This document shows, in pieces, positions 34,600-42,328 of a stretch of 56,394 nucleotides of DNA. The position numbers were made by a program, and so were the translations under genes. Source of the DNA: CAZJRB01 sp964547995 (GTDB lineage: Bacteria; Planctomycetota; Planctomycetia; Pirellulales; Thermoguttaceae); contig CAZJRB010000037.1 in NCBI GenBank assembly GCA_964547995.1, positions 1 through 56,394 on the forward strand, read 5' to 3'. The notes below the pieces were generated by a model, which did not search any database, was not told the origin of the DNA, and worked only from the letters and a program-made list of their open reading frames with translations. Within the stretch, counting starts at the first letter, position 1. Each line of letters starts with the position of its first letter.

Positions 34600-36378
34600 C
34601 TAGCCAGCCGTGGGTTTCAAGATGTCATTGCAGCCTCGCAGAAACTCCACCAGTTTCTGCACCATCTTGCCTAAATGCAGCCTCTCGAAGTCTGGTGGTT
34701 CTTCTACGACCGCTCGTGCAATCTTGATCTTGTCTACCCTCTTTACGATGTCTTCTCCGTCCTTCTGGAAATGGTATGCATGGTCGTACGGTTCGGTATT
34801 GACCAAGCTGATTACATCCCTGTGAACGCTCTTCACTGCCTTTTCAAGTGTCTCCGGAGGAACATAGTTCTCAACCTCCCTTCCCTCCGTGATCCATGCA
34901 AATCCTGGTCCTTTATTGAACTCTTCTTCAACGCGTGTCTTCGTCGTGTTTATTCCATCTCCAGAGTCCTTTCGATCGCTGTCCATCAAAATGACTGCAT
35001 TCCGGTTGATACGACGAAGCGAAATGAATTCATCAACCTCCGGGTCCTCTGCGGTAAGGTGCTTCAGCAGTCGCCCACCGTAGAACATGATCGAATAGTG
35101 CAACCCTTCAACAAGCTCCGAAGCACAATGGTTGATCCAATGGTTCACGTAGACTCGATCCGATGGACCCTCCACCCAGACAACGCAATTCGTCTGAAGC
35201 AAATCAGAGGCACGGAACCCGAGATCCGCACAGATCGACGACTTCTCGGAGGCGGTATACGCCGGGGAGACCCTTGAGTGTCCATCCTCGTAGCGCACGT
35301 GAAAGATCGCTGCGTTCGGAATATCAATCAAACTCGCGGAATGCGTTGTAATGAAGTATTGGTTACTGGTCTCGTCGTTCAAATACCGCATGAGCCTCTT
35401 CTGAAGCAGCGGGTGCAGATGCAACTCAGGCTCTTCGATGCACAGAACTTGGTCCCGCAGGACCGTTCCTGCCACGGCAAGAATGATTACCTCATGGATG
35501 CCGGTTCCAAGATAATCGAGCGGCAACTCCTTTCCATCCATGGTTACCAGGATCATGTCTCGAGCGTATGGGACTCGTAGTCTTGCCTCACGATTCCCGA
35601 CAACCGTGCGAACAAAGGCGTTAATCTTTTCAAACTTTTTCCTCATCTCCGGTTCATTGTGGCTTGGGTCCTGCAATTGCGCTAAGCGATCGATGATACC
35701 CATCCCACCGTAACCGTGAGATTTTGATTCGGCGTCTCCAATCCTTCTAATTGCCGGCACAAGAGTAATCGAAGGCACCTCAAGCCCAACCGGGGAAATC
35801 TTGTCGAGCGTCGCCGGGATCCAATCTCCTCTCAACGATCCCCCTCCACTCGCATTGCACAACTCTCTCCAGAGGCTTTCCCATTCGCAAGGTTTTGGAT
35901 CCAGTGCCAGACACAAATCATTGATAAGGGCCGGTTCGAAGCCAAGCGTTGTACCCCAGCCTCCCTGATACTTGAACCACGCAGTGTTCGTGCCCCCACT
36001 GAGTGCATCTGACCAAAGAACCTTTTCAACCTGCGCAGGAGTTCGGCCAGACTCAAACTTCGCACAAATTCTTTTGTGATTTGTCCCGCCATGCGACAGT
36101 GCGAACTCCACAGCCCATTTGTCAGGCTTCGCTCGTTGAGGGCGATCCAGGTCATCCAGAATCTGCCCGGCGCCATGGTTGCAGGCCTTCTTGCAGGCGT
36201 TCCGATAACGCTCGTGCAGGAAACGGAGAACATTCGATTTTCCAGAATTATTCGGTCCAATTAAGACATTGATCTTCTCGAAAGGACCGATCCTCTGGAC
36301 GTCGTTGCCAAAGCTTCGGTAGCCAGCAATTCCAAAACCGTCTATAAATATCTTCGGTCCCTCAAGATTCAATGACAC
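34600..36378 (-). CDS. OLD-type ATPase/TOPRIM nuclease
   Basis: This 592-residue protein joins an ABC-type AAA ATPase to a TOPRIM domain, the layout of OLD-family nucleases. Walker A GPNNSGKSN is at 41-49, LGTGIHE at 290-296, Walker B CIEEPELHLHP near 313-323, and the H-loop ITTHSASL at 343-350. The TOPRIM acidic residues are E403 (VEGPSD) and D466/D468 (MDSDRK). GTG 36378 is preceded by AGGGG. There is no adjacent UvrD-like helicase, so it is not a Gabija pair; it is a lone OLD, often linked to phage defence. By eye it is less GC-rich than its neighbours, which suggests transfer. Confidence 0.85.
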   Translation of the reverse strand: MSLNLEGPKIFIDGFGIAGYRSFGNDVQRIGPFEKINVLIGPNNSGKSNVLRFLHERYRNACKKACNHGAGQILDDLDRPQRAKPDKWAVEFALSHGGTNHKRICAKFESGRTPAQVEKVLWSDALSGGTNTAWFKYQGGWGTTLGFEPALINDLCLALDPKPCEWESLWRELCNASGGGSLRGDWIPATLDKISPVGLEVPSITLVPAIRRIGDAESKSHGYGGMGIIDRLAQLQDPSHNEPEMRKKFEKINAFVRTVVGNREARLRVPYARDMILVTMDGKELPLDYLGTGIHEVIILAVAGTVLRDQVLCIEEPELHLHPLLQKRLMRYLNDETSNQYFITTHSASLIDIPNAAIFHVRYEDGHSRVSPAYTASEKSSICADLGFRASDLLQTNCVVWVEGPSDRVYVNHWINHCASELVEGLHYSIMFYGGRLLKHLTAEDPEVDEFISLRRINRNAVILMDSDRKDSGDGINTTKTRVEEEFNKGPGFAWITEGREVENYVPPETLEKAVKSVHRDVISLVNTEPYDHAYHFQKDGEDIVKRVDKIKIARAVVEEPPDFERLHLGKMVQKLVEFLRGCNDILKPTAG

Positions 36379-36807
36379 TGTTCATCCCCTATTCCTTGTT
36401 GACCTCACTGACCGCGATTAGGAACTTCAATTTTAGATGGCTTTCCAGGTCGAGTCCTGGCCTTTGAGACAGACTATTTCACGCGAAATACTGGCCGGTC
36501 CCCACGGCCTCTCACGGGCCCATTCTCGCAGGGCATCGATAACCCTACAAGTACCCCTGCGCGCTATCCTCCGCCATACCACGCGAAACCAGGGCCTCTC
36601 ACCAGCCCCGCAACCCCTCTGGCTACCCGCCGGCATCCGGCCACTTGCCCCACTGCGAGTGCGCCGGTGGAGTTGGTGCGTTCCGCGCACCCTACTTGGC
36701 TCGTCGCCGAAGTAGCCGGAGATCGTGCCACGCACCCTACAGGGCTGACTACACCCGGCGCGCCGGTCATCCAACCGGCAAATGGACGACGATACCGTCA
36801 CATGATG
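36379..36807. other. Accessory gap with REP-like fragments
   Basis: No intact gene is seen between the OLD and ATP-grasp genes. It carries repeated fragments such as CACGCGAAA...GGCCTCTCAC (twice) and GTGCG/GCGCACCCTAC (near 36680-36740), consistent with decayed dispersed elements. Confidence 0.4.
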
Positions 36808-37719
36808 CTACGCCGCCGGCTCCAGCAGCACGGCCGCCAGGCTCTCGGTCAGCGGCAAACCGGTCCGCTGCTCGAATCCTAAAAACATCGGGCTGGGGTT
36901 CGCTTCCAGGAAAATGTATTCGCCTTCGTCGGTGCGGCGGAAGTCGATGCCCGTCCAGAGCAGATCGAGTGAGCGGGCAATCCGCCGGCATTGGTCTTCC
37001 ATCGTCGGCGAGAGCGTGATGGGCGAGATCTGCGCGGCCGGATCGTCGCGGAAGTCGGTCGCGGCCGTGTCGATCTCGCACGCAAGCACCCGCCGGCCGG
37101 CGACGAACACCCGAATGTCCGTCCCCGGCACCGCTTCCTGGATCGTCACCGGGGCGAACGCCAGGTTGCGGAGGTTCTCTTCGGTGAGATGCTCGGACGT
37201 GACGTGCCGCGTGTGCGCGCCGCCCTGCACCGGCTTGAAGATGCACGGCGGGTGTTGCTCGACAAACGCAACCACCGATTCCGGGTCGTTCGTCAACAGG
37301 GTCGCCGGCACCCGGACCCCCAGCGCGGCAACACGGGCCAACTGCACCGGCTTCGTCTGGTGCAACTGGAAGGCCCCGAACCCGTTGACCCAACGCGCCG
37401 GCAGGTCGATCAGCACCGACTCGAACAGGCTCCGGGCGTCGTTCTGGGCGATATGCGCCTGCTCGGGATCGGGCAACCCCGACGGCCCGACCCCGTAGTA
37501 GCACCGCCAGTAGACGGCTGCGATCTGGCCGAACTCCATACACCGCCCGCCGGGCAGTCGGAACATGCCCGTCCGCCCCGCCGGGTCGCATGCAACCTTC
37601 AATTCCGCCGGAAAGGCCCGGCTGTCGAGCAACTCGGCCTCGGCCCCCTGTGTGCGAAGGTATTGCAGAATATGGGCGGCGTGGTCGTCGTCCGCGCCGC
37701 CGAGAATCAGAATAGCCAT
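36808..37719 (-). CDS. ATP-grasp peptide ligase, MvdD/graspetide type
   Basis: This 303-residue enzyme most resembles the ATP-grasp macrocyclases that form ester or amide links between side chains in graspetides. From the N-terminus: AILILGG pre-ATP-grasp domain, KPVQLARVAALGVRVPATLLTND, the ATP-contacting FKPVQGGAHTR with K162, IQEAVPGTDIRV with E195 and R203, GIDFRR with D259, and the metal-binding FLEANPSPM with E272 and N274, then a GFEQRTGLPLTESLA end typical of the family. ATG 37719 begins the domain at once. It diverges from the repeat precursor across 150 bases, the usual ligase-precursor proximity. Confidence 0.8.
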   Translation of the reverse strand: MAILILGGADDDHAAHILQYLRTQGAEAELLDSRAFPAELKVACDPAGRTGMFRLPGGRCMEFGQIAAVYWRCYYGVGPSGLPDPEQAHIAQNDARSLFESVLIDLPARWVNGFGAFQLHQTKPVQLARVAALGVRVPATLLTNDPESVVAFVEQHPPCIFKPVQGGAHTRHVTSEHLTEENLRNLAFAPVTIQEAVPGTDIRVFVAGRRVLACEIDTAATDFRDDPAAQISPITLSPTMEDQCRRIARSLDLLWTGIDFRRTDEGEYIFLEANPSPMFLGFEQRTGLPLTESLAAVLLEPAA

Positions 37720-37775
37720 GTCTTTTTTCGCAACAATTGGTAGAATGAACTCGTGAAATCCGCCGGTTGTCGCAC

Positions 37776-37787
37776 GCCGGCGCCGGC
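37776..37787. promoter_or_regulatory. Palindrome in the ligase-precursor gap
   Basis: GCCGGCGCCGGC is a perfect 12-bp palindrome midway between the divergent ligase and precursor genes. It may be an operator or hairpin shared by both; I see no strong promoter boxes beside it. Confidence 0.3.
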
Positions 37788-37869
37788 TGACCATAAACAG
37801 GGTAAAGGGCAATTACCGCCTATCCCAGGCTTGTAGGGTAAATCGCAGTCTTTCCTCAGGAGCAACGTT

Positions 37870-38026
37870 ATGCGCCATCCTTTTGACGGCATCATCATAC
37901 CGGAAACGGAATCGAGGGTACTCCCCCCGAAAGAGCCGGCAGGGCCGGTCGAGCGCGGCATGACGGGCGGCCCCTCGCGGCGGTCCGTATTGCGGTGGCT
38001 GTTTGGGGTTGGGCTCGACACGCGCG
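37870..38026 (+). other. Frameshifted N-terminal leader of the precursor (Tat-type signal)
   Basis: ATG 37870 follows CAGGAG at 8 bases and opens a frame reading MRHPFDGIIIPE, then SRRSVLRWLFG near residues 36-46, which fits the twin-arginine (SRRxFLK) consensus. It is one frame away from the precursor. Deleting one G from GGGG at 38005-38008 fuses it to LGSTRAMAAAP, giving an AMA cleavage-like site and one continuous protein of about 367 residues. The shift may be a sequencing error, a mutation or a real slippage site. Confidence 0.6.
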
Positions 38027-38974
38027 ATGGCGGCTGCCCCGAACGCCAAGCCGAAATCCGCGCCGGGCAGTCCCCCCACCGCACAGACGCCCTACCGGAT
38101 CTACTTCGTCGTCCCCAAAAACATAGGGAAATTCGATGCAAAACGGCGGAGCGAACTGGGCATCATGGGCAAGTATCTCAACGGGTGGGCGGGACGAAAG
38201 GAATTCAAGAATACGCAAGGGTTTTCGGCCTGGCTCACCCCGGCCGAGGCGGCCAAAGTCCGTTCCCAACCCGATGTCCGCAAGGTCCATGAACTCCAGC
38301 CGGAGGACGTGGTCGTTGTCGGAAAGGCGAGGCGCGGTTTCATGACCCTCCGCGTCGTGCTGACGCCCAACAACTGGCCGGTCCGCCCGGACCACAGCAC
38401 CTATCTCAGCACATTCGCCCTGGCCGATCAGTGGTCGAAGCAATTCGCCAAGTTTCGGGACGTGCGCGTAACCACGGTGCCCACGACCAGCGACGCGTTC
38501 GTCTCCTTCGGCCGGATGATTCCCAAGCAGGTCATCGAGGCGCTGAAGGCCAATCCGCAGGTGTCCTACATGGAATGGGTTGCCGGGGCGACGACGTTCG
38601 CCGTCGGCGAAGAAGGCGGTCAACCGCAGCCGATCACGACCCAAGCCCTGGGCGAGGAGGGCGGCGTTACCACAACCTGGCACAGCGAAGAGGGCGGCGG
38701 AGTCACGACGATGCGGCTGGGCGAGGAGGGCGGCAATCCTTTCACGACCCAAGCACTCGGCGAAGAGGGCGGCCTTCCGCCTACAACCAAGCGGCTGGGC
38801 GAGGAGGGCGGCACCTGGTCGCCAGGCCAACCCACGACGCTGGCAGTGGGCGAAGAAGGAGGCGTGGCGCCCGGCGCTCCGGCGCCCCGGCCCGGCAAAC
38901 CGCCCTCGCTGCCGAAACCATCCCCGAGACCCCCGGGTACCGCCACAACCATGGCCCTGGGCGAGGAAGGTTGA
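38027..38974 (+). CDS. Multi-core graspetide-like precursor with I9-type domains
   Basis: This 315-residue protein (from ATG 38027; likely longer with the leader at 37870) is the candidate substrate of the adjacent ligase. Residues 23-95 resemble a subtilisin-propeptide/I9 inhibitor domain (YRIYFVVPKN, TQGFSAWLTPAEAAKVRSQP, VRKVHELQPED). Residues 106-186 look like a second, diverged copy (DAFVSFGRMIPKQVIEALKANP, VSYMEW). Residues 189-315 are eight TTxxxGEEG(G) repeats with short Gly/Pro/Gln spacers. Thr-Glu pairs are what MvdD-like ligases join in plesiocin-type graspetides, so each repeat could become a bicyclic core. The product and its role are unknown. Confidence 0.7.
   Translation: MAAAPNAKPKSAPGSPPTAQTPYRIYFVVPKNIGKFDAKRRSELGIMGKYLNGWAGRKEFKNTQGFSAWLTPAEAAKVRSQPDVRKVHELQPEDVVVVGKARRGFMTLRVVLTPNNWPVRPDHSTYLSTFALADQWSKQFAKFRDVRVTTVPTTSDAFVSFGRMIPKQVIEALKANPQVSYMEWVAGATTFAVGEEGGQPQPITTQALGEEGGVTTTWHSEEGGGVTTMRLGEEGGNPFTTQALGEEGGLPPTTKRLGEEGGTWSPGQPTTLAVGEEGGVAPGAPAPRPGKPPSLPKPSPRPPGTATTMALGEEG
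38591..38971 (+). repeat. Eight TTxxxGEEG(G) core repeats
   Basis: Ten-codon units start at 38591, 38636, 38669, 38705, 38744, 38783, 38834 and 38945. Variable positions read FAV, QAL, TWH, MRL, QAL, KRL, LAV and MAL. The third replaces the first Gly by Ser (TTTWHSEEGG), and the last ends at the stop after one Gly. The spacer before the last copy is a Pro-rich 27-residue linker. Confidence 0.9.
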
Positions 38975-39037
38975 TAACCGGCCGGCAATCAAGAGTCTGG
39001 AAGCGAAATCAGGCTCGGGAATTTGAGGATACCAACC

Positions 39038-39235
39038 ATGGCAGATACGGCACCGGGCGAGATCAAGTCGGAGGCGCACCGGCTGATCGACACACTTCCC
39101 GACGATGCGACGTGGGACGACGTAATGTACCGCGTCTACGTGCGGCAGTGCATCAATGCAGGCGTTGAGGACGCCGATGCCGGGCGGGTCGTGGATGTCG
39201 AGGAAGTTCGTCGACGATTCGGATTGACGCCATGA
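39038..39235 (+). CDS. Small antitoxin-like protein
   Basis: This 65-residue protein (ATDD-type: IDTLPDDATWDDVMYRVYVRQCINAGVEDADAGRVVDVEEVRRRFG) resembles short proteins commonly found upstream of ParE/RelE toxins, where they serve as antitoxins. ATG 39038 follows GAGG at 10 bases. No toxin follows; the next gene, 10 bases downstream, is another small protein. Assignment is from pattern memory, so function is uncertain. Confidence 0.5.
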   Translation: MADTAPGEIKSEAHRLIDTLPDDATWDDVMYRVYVRQCINAGVEDADAGRVVDVEEVRRRFGLTP

Positions 39236-39245
39236 GGTCAACCTA

Positions 39246-39497
39246 ATGAAAGACCACGAGTTCACACTCATTTTGGCGACCCCGGAACAGTCGGAAGAAG
39301 ACGCGGGCAGACTCTATGAGGCCGGGTGTGCGGACGGGTCGATCAGCACTTCGGGCGGCGTGACGCGTATCGATTTTCACCGCAAAGCCGCGAGCCTTGA
39401 GGAAGCGATCCGCTCGGCGATCGAAAACGTCCAAGCGGCCGGGTTCCAAGTCGCTCATGTCTTGATCGAGCCCGAGTCGGTAGTCCACGCCGGATGA
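39246..39497 (+). CDS. Small conserved hypothetical protein
   Basis: This 83-residue protein (MKDHEFTLILATPEQSEEDAGRLYEAGCADGSI) resembles the N-terminal part of small antitoxin-like proteins with a KD-x-EFTL opening and a FxAEEA helix near the middle. It lacks a DNA-binding domain. It directly follows the antitoxin-like gene, 10 bases apart, and probably shares a transcript. A 9-bp hairpin (39574-39605) follows. Confidence 0.45.
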   Translation: MKDHEFTLILATPEQSEEDAGRLYEAGCADGSISTSGGVTRIDFHRKAASLEEAIRSAIENVQAAGFQVAHVLIEPESVVHAG

Positions 39498-39882
39498 GCC
39501 GCCATCCACGAGCGGCAAAACGATCGAGTACTCAGCACTCAGTACTCGGTACTCAGCCCGTCCGCCCCGAGATGAACCCCTCCCGTCGCAGCGGACGAGG
39601 GGTTCGCCGACCCGCCGATAGCCCGTTGCCCCGGCCCCGCTGCTGCCCATTTGCTTGACCGGCGCCCCTTCGACCGGATACAATCCGCCTAACGGTCAGC
39701 AGGGCAGTTTGTGTGTTAGGAGACAAGTGATGTGCGTGTGTGTTTTCGTTCTGTCTGCCTCGCTGTTGGTATCGTCTGATACTTGTGATAGACCACATAC
39801 CGAATTGATCCAGGGGACGCCAACGGCACCTGGGGCGGACTTGGAATCGACCGGATCGTTGGCTAGAAGGGGAGGAATCCGA
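39498..39882. other. Gap with CTCAGTACT repeats and a hairpin
   Basis: ACTCAGTACTCGGTACTCAG repeats (39524-39556) resemble those at 49571-49589. A 9-bp stem GAACCCCTC with GAGGGGTTC (39574-39582 with 39597-39605) may end the small-gene transcript. A possible start at ATG 39730, with GGAG upstream, would add 51 residues to the next gene, but ATG 39883 is better supported. Confidence 0.45.
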
Positions 39883-40398
39883 ATGCAGATTTTCGAAATG
39901 GTAGTGTTGACGTTGAGCACTGTGTTCGCCGCAGTAGCGGCGATAGCCGCTTGTAAAAGCGCTCGCGCCTCAAGTCGAGCGGCACGCGCTCAGGTTGTGG
40001 GCAACCTGCTTGATGTGTATTCCAGTCAAGACATGCTTCAAGCACTACGAAAGCTTTTCGACTGGCGGAAGGCACATCCGCAGGATTTTGCCAAAAAGTT
40101 TGCACAGTTGCGCCGCAAGAATTACGGCGCCGTGGAGGAACTCGATGCCCAGAGACGTCGGGTTAAGTGTTACTTCTTGCGAGTCTTCCAAATGTATCGA
40201 ACTGAGGTGCTGAAGGAGGCAGATGTTAGGGAAGTAGTCCACGCTCAACAGGCCTTCTGCCTCCTCGAAATCATACAACCAATAGAGCTTACGATGAATA
40301 AGAATACCCCAGACAAGGCGGCGTTCAAGTACTTTGAGAAACTGTATCCGGATTCCGAGGAAGGTGACTTCGGCGGTGAAGAGACGAACGAATCCTGA
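39883..40398 (+). CDS. Membrane-anchored hypothetical protein
   Basis: This 171-residue protein has one N-terminal membrane helix (MVVLTLSTVFAAVAAIAAC) followed by a basic stretch and a helical cytoplasmic part (LLDVYSSQDMLQALRKLFDW). ATG 39883 follows GGAGG at 8 bases. I recognise no domain. It sits just upstream of the restriction-modification genes on the same strand, separated by 220 bases, and may be part of the same accessory island. Confidence 0.5.
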   Translation: MQIFEMVVLTLSTVFAAVAAIAACKSARASSRAARAQVVGNLLDVYSSQDMLQALRKLFDWRKAHPQDFAKKFAQLRRKNYGAVEELDAQRRRVKCYFLRVFQMYRTEVLKEADVREVVHAQQAFCLLEIIQPIELTMNKNTPDKAAFKYFEKLYPDSEEGDFGGEETNES

Positions 40399-40618
40399 GT
40401 CGTCGAGTCAATTGATGGAAACGCGGGGGTGCCCGTGGTGGCCCGCGACTACGGATTTGTGTACCACTACTCGGCACGAGCAGTGTGGAGCCGCGGAAAC
40501 AGGCCGCGTCGGATGGTCTGGGTTTGGGGCCCGAACAATCAATAGCTGTTGCCTTTTTCCCTGCAAATTGCTACGCTTTCTCTCAGAACCCGAATCACAC
40601 TCCCGCAATGGAAGTGCC

Positions 40619-41623
40619 ATGAACGAAAAGCGTCGAGCCCCGCGCAACCGTACCATTACACTCGATGAGGGCGAGCGTGCGGCGCTGGCGGGACGGCTGG
40701 CGCGGGTGGACGGACCGGTTCCGCCGGAAGCGTTGTTCGGCCGAACCGTCTACCAGGACCTGTTCGAGGTCCTGGCGCACCTGCCGTCGGAGTTTGTTGA
40801 TCTTCTGATCATCGATCCGCCGTATAACCTCGACAAATCGTTCAACGCCCGATTCTTCAAGAGTCAGTCGGCCGAGGATTACGGGCAGTGGATCGATTCC
40901 TGGCTGGCGCCGCTTCGCAGCGTTCTGAAACCCACCGGGTCCGTCTATATCTGTTGCGACTGGCGTTGCTCGGCTGCGGTGCAACGGGTGGCGGAACGCT
41001 ATTTCCTTGTCCAGAACCGTATTACGTGGGAGCGGGAAAAAGGGCGCGGCGCCCTGCGGAATTGGAAAAACTGTTCCGAAGACATCTGGTTCCTCACGGC
41101 CTCGCGCGACTACACGTTCAATGTCGAAGCCGTGAAACTGAAACGGCGCGTCCTTGCCCCGTACACCCAGGAAGACGGCCGACCGAAGGACTGGAACAAG
41201 ACCGAGAACGGCGGCTTCCGCCTCACGCACCCGTCCAATCTGTGGACGGACATCTCCGTCCCCTTCTGGTCCATGCCCGAGAACACCGACCACCCGACGC
41301 AGAAACCCGAAAAGCTGATCGCGAAACTGATCCTGGCAAGCTCGAACCCGGGTGACGTGGTGCTCGATCCTTTTCTGGGTTCCGGCACTACGTCCGTCGT
41401 TGCGAAGAAGCTGGGGCGCAGGTTCGTCGGCATCGAGACCGATGAGTTGTATTGTTGTCTTGCAGAAAAGCGATTGGCGCTCGCAGACCAAAACGACTCG
41501 ATCCAAGGTTATCACGACGGCGTCTTCTGGGAGCGGAATACATTATCGGATCAAAAGAAGGAACCGAGCAACAAGAATCGTGCGGGTGCCGGCCAACGCG
41601 AACTGCTGTTCGACGTCGAGTGA
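40619..41623 (+). CDS. Type II DNA methyltransferase, beta-class (N6-A or N4-C)
   Basis: This 334-residue methyltransferase has motif IV DPPYNL (residues 67-72 region) ahead of motif I-like DPFLGSGTT and a VGIET segment, which is the beta-class order. TSVVAKKLGRRFVGIE forms the AdoMet pocket. ATG 40619 follows GGAAG. It overlaps nothing, but the next gene starts 5 bases after its stop, so it is a modification enzyme coupled to the restriction enzyme. The DNA recognition sequence cannot be read from here. Confidence 0.85.
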   Translation: MNEKRRAPRNRTITLDEGERAALAGRLARVDGPVPPEALFGRTVYQDLFEVLAHLPSEFVDLLIIDPPYNLDKSFNARFFKSQSAEDYGQWIDSWLAPLRSVLKPTGSVYICCDWRCSAAVQRVAERYFLVQNRITWEREKGRGALRNWKNCSEDIWFLTASRDYTFNVEAVKLKRRVLAPYTQEDGRPKDWNKTENGGFRLTHPSNLWTDISVPFWSMPENTDHPTQKPEKLIAKLILASSNPGDVVLDPFLGSGTTSVVAKKLGRRFVGIETDELYCCLAEKRLALADQNDSIQGYHDGVFWERNTLSDQKKEPSNKNRAGAGQRELLFDVE

Positions 41624-41628
41624 CGTGC

Positions 41629-42291
41629 ATGAAAAGCCATCTGTTCTACAGCGATCAATACGAGACGGTTCAAGAGCGGATCAGGGAGTTCTTGAATCAA
41701 CAGAAGCAGTTCCTCTCGGGCAGCACCGCGAAGAGCACCCGTGCCGTCGGTGACGCGATTCAAGATATTCTCTCGGAAGGTTTTCAATCGATTCTCGGCC
41801 CGGAACTCTGCGCCAAATACTCGTCGCAATTCGCGCGTCGCGCGATGGCCGATTTGGCGTTTGAAGACAACGAAGGCTTCTATTACGTCGTCGACGTCAA
41901 AACCCATCGGTTGAGCACCAAGTTCAACATGCCCAATCTTACGTCGGTTGAGCGGCTATCGCGGTTTTACGAAGACGACAAGAACTATTTCGTTGTCCTG
42001 ATGGTGGCCTACGACATCGACGACCTGCAAGCAATCATTGAACACGTGAGGTTTCTACCCATCGAATTCCTCGGTTGGGACTGTCTCACAATCGGTGCAC
42101 TCGGCTGGGGGCAGATACAAATTGCCAACTCAAACGTCATCATCGTCAATCCGCAGTATGCCAGGAAAAGGTGGATGCTTGAATTCTGCGATACGATGCT
42201 CGAATTCTATCCGAAGGAAATCGCGAAGATTCATGGCCGGATTGAACGGTTCCAAAAGATTCGAGAAGAATGGGAAAAGCGACCAGATTGA
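41629..42291 (+). CDS. Type II restriction endonuclease
   Basis: This 220-residue protein lies 5 bases after the methyltransferase and has a PD-(D/E)xK-type core: ADLAFED and VVDVKTH about 12 residues apart, with a following YDIDDLQ strand and a Trp-rich C-terminal half. The arrangement fits a type II nuclease of the standard RM pair. I cannot match it to a named enzyme, so specificity is unknown. The methyltransferase would protect the host at the same site. Confidence 0.72.
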   Translation: MKSHLFYSDQYETVQERIREFLNQQKQFLSGSTAKSTRAVGDAIQDILSEGFQSILGPELCAKYSSQFARRAMADLAFEDNEGFYYVVDVKTHRLSTKFNMPNLTSVERLSRFYEDDKNYFVVLMVAYDIDDLQAIIEHVRFLPIEFLGWDCLTIGALGWGQIQIANSNVIIVNPQYARKRWMLEFCDTMLEFYPKEIAKIHGRIERFQKIREEWEKRPD

Positions 42292-42328
42292 CGGTGGCTT
42301 TGGTTGGAAAAGGTGCCGGGGGGCAAAA

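Noticed and set aside
34600..36378. Gabija GajA assignment of the OLD gene
   Set aside because: No UvrD-like GajB gene is adjacent, so only a lone OLD nuclease is supported.
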